A DNA stretch of 53,201 bases, taken from Burkholderiaceae bacterium. Its GTDB lineage: Bacteria; Pseudomonadota; Gammaproteobacteria; Burkholderiales; WYBJ01. The position numbers and the translations under genes are program-made. Positions 49,768 through 53,201 of the stretch are shown here, piece after piece. The notes below the pieces were generated by a model. The model searched no databases. It was not told the origin of the DNA and saw only the letters and a program-made list of their open reading frames with translations. The stretch's first letter is position 1. Every line of letters begins with the position of its first letter. Location: positions 1 through 53,201 of the forward strand of contig WYBJ01000034.1 of assembly GCA_011525945.1 (NCBI GenBank), in the 5' to 3' direction.

Positions 49768-51489
49768 GTGAGGCATCCGCCGGTTCCGCGCAGTGTGCAG
49801 GGCCGCGCCAGCTTTTCGATCTGGTGGGACGTGATCGCGGCGATCATCGTGCTCGGCGTCGTCGTCTTCCTCGCGGCGGGCAGCCGCGGCGTGCTCGCGC
49901 CGCTGCCGCCGCCACAGCATCCTGGAATCTCGCTCGATCCCGCCTACCTGCCTGAATACGCGGCACGCACATCGGTGCGCATGCTTGCGGCCATGATCCT
50001 GTCGTTGCTCTTCACGTTCACCTACGCGACGTGGGCGGCGAAGAGCCGGCGAGCGGCGCGGGTTCTGCTGCCGCTGCTCGACATCCTGCAATCGGTCCCG
50101 ATTCTCGGCTTCATCTCGGTCACGATCGTCGTGTTCATGGCGCTCGCGCCGGGGCGCGTTCTCGGCGCCGAGTTCGCTGCGGTCTTCGCCATCTTCACCA
50201 GCCAGGCATGGAACATGGCGTTCAGCTTCTACCAGTCGCTGCGCACGGTGCCGCGGGATCTGAAGGAGGCGGCGCGCTCTTTCCGGCTCGGCGCGTGGAT
50301 GACGTTCTGGCGCCTGGAGGTTCCGTTCGCGATGCCGGCGCTGATCTGGAACATGATGATGTCGATGTCGGGCGGCTGGTTCTTCGTCGTCGCCGCAGAA
50401 GCGATCGGCGTCGGCGACACGACCGTCACGCTGCCCGGGGTCGGATCGTACATCGCGCTCGCCATCGAGCGGCGTGATCTTGGCGCAGTCGGCTGGGCGA
50501 TCGCGACGATGTTCGTCGTCATCCTCATCTACGATCAGCTTATGTTCCGCCCGCTGGTCGCCTGGGCCGACCGGTTCCGCTTCGAGCAGACGGCCGACCA
50601 GCCGGTGCCGGGTTCCTGGGTGCTGACCATGCTGCGGCGCTCGCGCCTCGTCGCGCTCGTCACCGCACCGGTCGGCGCGCTATGGCGCCGCTCGCAGCGG
50701 GTGCCGCGCCATGCCAGACCGGATACGCCGGCGCCGAGCGCCGCAAGCTGCGCGCGGCGCGACGGTTTTTGGACGGCCTGCATCGGCGTCGCGATCGTTA
50801 TCGTCGTGTGGCGGGTCGGTCGCTTCGTCTCGACCGAAGTATCGCTCGCCGAGTTCGGAACGACCTTCCTCCTCGGTCTGGCGACGGCGGCACGCGTCTT
50901 CGTCCTGATCGCCGTCGCGAGTCTCCTCTGGGTGCCGGTCGGCATCGTGATCGGGTTGCGCCCGGCGCTCGCGCGTATCGTTCAGCCGGTCGCACAGTTT
51001 CTCGCGGCGTTTCCGGCGAACCTCCTGTTCCCGCTCGTGGTCTCCGCAATCGTCGCGTTTCGGCTCGACCCCAACATCTGGCTGAGCCCGCTGATGGTTC
51101 TCGGCACTCAGTGGTACATACTCTTCAACGTGGTCGCCGGCGCTTCGCTCTTGCCGGCGGAGTTGCGCGATGTCGGCCGCAATCTCCAAATTCGCGGCTG
51201 GCTCTGGTGGCGCCGGGTCGCGCTGCCTGCGGTCTTCCCGTTCTACGTGACCGGTGCGATTACGGCCTCAGGCGGCTGCTGGAACGCGAGCATCGTTGCC
51301 GAAATCGTCAGCTGGGGCGACGAACACCTGCACGCGGCCGGGCTTGGCGCCTACATCGCCGAGGCGACGAACCGAGGCGATTACCCGCGCATCGTGCTTG
51401 GCATCGCCCTGATGAGTGCCTTCGTCGTCGTCATCAACCGCGCCTTCTGGCGTCCGCTTTATGCGCGCGCCGAGCGCCGGTTTCACTAG
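49768..51489 (+). CDS. duplicated ABC transporter permease (anion-transport type)
   Basis: The GTG start at 49768 gives 573 residues; the exact start is uncertain, but the first helix (WWDVIAAIIVLGVVVFLAA) follows within 20 residues. Two binding-protein-dependent permease domains are fused in one chain. EAA-loop motifs lie at LKEAARSFRLGAWMTFWRLEVP and in the second half at LRDVGRNLQIRGWLWWRRVALP. The two halves are joined by a basic linker near residues 305-335. Together with the ATPase 12 bases downstream it matches the duplicated-permease anion importers related to nitrate, sulfonate and bicarbonate systems. No substrate-binding protein gene adjoins. Confidence 0.85.
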   Translation: MRHPPVPRSVQGRASFSIWWDVIAAIIVLGVVVFLAAGSRGVLAPLPPPQHPGISLDPAYLPEYAARTSVRMLAAMILSLLFTFTYATWAAKSRRAARVLLPLLDILQSVPILGFISVTIVVFMALAPGRVLGAEFAAVFAIFTSQAWNMAFSFYQSLRTVPRDLKEAARSFRLGAWMTFWRLEVPFAMPALIWNMMMSMSGGWFFVVAAEAIGVGDTTVTLPGVGSYIALAIERRDLGAVGWAIATMFVVILIYDQLMFRPLVAWADRFRFEQTADQPVPGSWVLTMLRRSRLVALVTAPVGALWRRSQRVPRHARPDTPAPSAASCARRDGFWTACIGVAIVIVVWRVGRFVSTEVSLAEFGTTFLLGLATAARVFVLIAVASLLWVPVGIVIGLRPALARIVQPVAQFLAAFPANLLFPLVVSAIVAFRLDPNIWLSPLMVLGTQWYILFNVVAGASLLPAELRDVGRNLQIRGWLWWRRVALPAVFPFYVTGAITASGGCWNASIVAEIVSWGDEHLHAAGLGAYIAEATNRGDYPRIVLGIALMSAFVVVINRAFWRPLYARAERRFH

Positions 51490-51501
51490 GCTGAGTGAAC
51501 G

Positions 51502-52806
51502 ATGGACAATTCGCCGCTGCTCGAAGTGCGCGCTATCCGCAAGAGCTTCCGCAAGCCTGACGGCACCGAGTTGCGCGTCCTCGACGGCGTCGAGCTCGTC
51601 TTGCGTGAAGGCGAGATCATCGGCTTGCTCGGCCGCTCGGGCTCGGGAAAATCGACGCTCTTGCGGCTCATCGCCGGACTTTCCCGTAGCGCGGCGGGGT
51701 CGATCCGCTATCTCGGCCGACCCGTGACCGGTCCCGCGCCCGGCATCGCGATGGTCTTTCAGAGCTTCGCGCTCTTCCCCTGGCTGACCGTGCTGCAGAA
51801 CGTGCAGCTCGGTCTCGAGGCGCTCGGCTTGCCGCAAGACGAGATCCGCCGCCGCTCGCTTGCCGCCATCGATCTCATCGGGCTCGATGGCTTCGAGTCG
51901 GCGTACCCGCGCGAGTTATCGGGCGGGATGCGCCAGCGCGTCGGATTCGCACGCGCGCTCGTCGTTCATCCCAATGTGCTGCTCATGGACGAGCCGTTCT
52001 CGGCGCTCGACGTTCTCACGGCCGAAACGCTGCGCACTGATTTCCTCGAGCTGTGGTCCGAGGGGCGCCTGCCGATCAAAGGCATCATCCTCGTCACGCA
52101 CAACATCGAGGAGGCCGTCCTCATGTGCGACCGCATTCTGGTCTTCTCCACCAACCCGGGACGGGTCGTGAGCGAGATCGTGGTCGAGCTGCCGCAACCC
52201 CGCGACCGCCTCGATGCACGGTTCCGCGATCTGGTCGAACGCATCTACGTGGCCATGACCGCCAAGCCCGCACCGGGGGAGATCAGAGCACGCCATGAGC
52301 ACCTTCCCGGCGCCGGCATCGGGACGATCCTGCCTCGCCTGTCGAGCAATCTTCTCTCGGGGTTGCTCGAAACCGTCGCCGCTCCTCGTTATAACGGGCG
52401 CGCCGACCTGCCGGCGATCGCCGCTGCGCTCCACATGGAGGTCGACGATCTGTTTCCCGTGGCCGAGGCGTTGCAGATGCTGCGCTTCGCCATCGTCGAA
52501 GGCGGCGACATCGAGCTCACTGCCGAGGGCAAGGCCTTCGCCGCCGCCACGCTCGACGAGCGCAAGCGCGTGTTCGCGCAGCACCTGCTCGCCTACGTGC
52601 CCCTTGCCGCCCACATCCGTCGCGTCCTCGACGAGCGCGAGAGCCACAGCGCGCCCTGGAGCCGCTTCTCCGACGAGTTGGAGGATCACATGTCGCCTGC
52701 CGCTGCGGAGCAGACGATGCGGGCGGTGATCGGCTGGGGCCGCTACGCCGAGTGCTTCGCCTACCACGACCACGCCAAGATGTTCAGTCTCGAGAACCCG
52801 AGCTGA
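51502..52806 (+). CDS. ABC transporter ATPase with C-terminal AAA-associated domain
   Basis: The 434-residue protein has a nitrate/taurine-type ATPase (residues 1-260) with Walker A GRSGSGKST, Q-loop VFQSFALFPWL, signature LSGGMRQRV, Walker B VLLMDEP and switch His in LVTHNIEEA. Residues 275-425 form the helical AAA-associated C-terminal domain that accompanies this transporter class and probably regulates it (LSGLLETVAAPRYNGRADLPAIAAAL onward, in two parts). It partners the duplicated permease directly upstream. The stop is one base from the convergent oxidoreductase gene. Confidence 0.9.
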   Translation: MDNSPLLEVRAIRKSFRKPDGTELRVLDGVELVLREGEIIGLLGRSGSGKSTLLRLIAGLSRSAAGSIRYLGRPVTGPAPGIAMVFQSFALFPWLTVLQNVQLGLEALGLPQDEIRRRSLAAIDLIGLDGFESAYPRELSGGMRQRVGFARALVVHPNVLLMDEPFSALDVLTAETLRTDFLELWSEGRLPIKGIILVTHNIEEAVLMCDRILVFSTNPGRVVSEIVVELPQPRDRLDARFRDLVERIYVAMTAKPAPGEIRARHEHLPGAGIGTILPRLSSNLLSGLLETVAAPRYNGRADLPAIAAALHMEVDDLFPVAEALQMLRFAIVEGGDIELTAEGKAFAAATLDERKRVFAQHLLAYVPLAAHIRRVLDERESHSAPWSRFSDELEDHMSPAAAEQTMRAVIGWGRYAECFAYHDHAKMFSLENPS

Positions 52807-52807
52807 G

Positions 52808-53201
52808 TCAGAGCGTGACGGTCTCGCCGCTTGCCAGCGCCTGCACCACGGCCTCGAGCGCGCGCACGGTGGCGAGCATTTCCTCCGCGGCAAGCGGGAA
52901 CGGCGCACGGCCCTCGATCGCGGCGGCGAATGCCTCGAGCTCGGTCTTGAGCGCATTGACCGGCTCGAACGTGAGCCGCTCGGGGCTCGCTTCGTGCCGG
53001 TGCAGCAGCACCTCATGCTCGTTGATCGACTCGGCCGAGGCCTTGTCGCCGAACACGTGCACGCGCCAGTACAGGGGCGAGGCGCGAACGGTGGAAAAGG
53101 CGCCGCTCACGCCGTTGGCGAACTCCACCAGGAGCGAGGCGACATCGCGTGGCGCCGGCGCGGGTTTGTGCACGACGAGCTGACCGCGCACCCGCGCGAA
53201 C
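52808..53201 (-). CDS. probable Gfo/Idh/MocA-family oxidoreductase, C-terminal part (5' end beyond window)
   Basis: The frame is open to the right edge, so only the last 131 residues are seen. They include VASLLVEFANGVSGAFSTVRA, WRVHVFGDKASAE, LKTELEAFAAAIEGR and EEMLATVRALEAVVQA. These are the beta-sheet strands and closing helices of the C-terminal domain in NAD(P)-dependent sugar and inositol dehydrogenases. The nucleotide-binding half lies outside. The family call is fairly safe; the substrate is unknown. Confidence 0.7.
   Translation of the reverse strand, partial: FARVRGQLVVHKPAPAPRDVASLLVEFANGVSGAFSTVRASPLYWRVHVFGDKASAESINEHEVLLHRHEASPERLTFEPVNALKTELEAFAAAIEGRAPFPLAAEEMLATVRALEAVVQALASGETVTL

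Noticed and set aside
49634..49771. A 45-codon plus ORF ending in a GTGA overlap with the permease start
   Set aside because: It has no ribosome site, no recognisable product and begins within the FNR-like box. The GTGA overlap alone is weak evidence in GC-rich DNA.
1..53201. CRISPR array, tRNA or rRNA genes, intact insertion sequence
   Set aside because: I saw no regular direct repeats with unique spacers, no cloverleaf-capable sequence, no conserved rRNA segment and no transposase.

Overview
This GC-rich window looks chromosomal and most resembles a betaproteobacterium or a related gammaproteobacterium. The evidence is the codon use, a NirJ-type heme d1 enzyme, Crp/Fnr boxes of denitrifier type, a PEP-CTERM/IPTL-like sorting tail, Sco/CtaA/CtaB assembly factors and an MmgE/PrpD neighbour. 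I see no tRNA, rRNA, CRISPR array, phage gene or intact insertion sequence.

Region 1 (1-25000, minus strand) is one uninterrupted reading frame that starts with ATG at 25000 and leaves the left edge still open, at least 8333 codons. It encodes a giant repetitive surface or secreted protein. From the N-terminus it has a LEPR-XLL motif, about 5000 residues of Gly/Ala-rich beta-strand repeats with Asp/Ser/Gly linkers, an RTX calcium-binding block, a propeller-like block, and repeated Ig-like plus beta-helix modules. Upstream lie a 57-residue protein with a PEP-CTERM/IPTL-like tail (minus) and a divergent OmpR-type response regulator with a TctE-like kinase (plus). A YjbE/TerC-type membrane protein follows.

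Region 2 (about 29.2-47.9 kb) is a respiratory island. It holds a DNR-like Crp/Fnr regulator behind a perfect TTGAT-CTGG-ATCAA box, NirJ, a DUF2249 protein and a nine-gene minus-strand operon (40809 to 31578). The operon contains a single-helix subunit, a CuA subunit II, a heme-copper subunit I, CtaB, Sco, a cytochrome b/2Fe-2S/flavin reductase fusion, a small membrane-anchored protein, a second divergent heme-copper subunit I, and a CtaA-like protein. After an acyl-CoA dehydrogenase and an MmgE/PrpD protein comes a second operon (CuA subunit II, subunit I, Sco, membrane protein) and then UspA. None of the three subunit I proteins has the active-site tyrosine in its usual place: Gln, Asn and Phe occupy it. 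At least three further Crp/Fnr-like boxes sit at the class II distance from plausible -10 elements. I infer an NO-responsive set of non-canonical nitric oxide reductase-like enzymes, although routine annotation would call them cytochrome c oxidases.

Region 3 (48.2-53.2 kb) holds an EgtB/SenA-type non-heme iron enzyme, a two-gene anion-type ABC importer (duplicated permease, ATPase with an AAA-associated C-terminal domain) without a binding protein, and the 3' part of a probable Gfo/Idh/MocA oxidoreductase running off the right edge.
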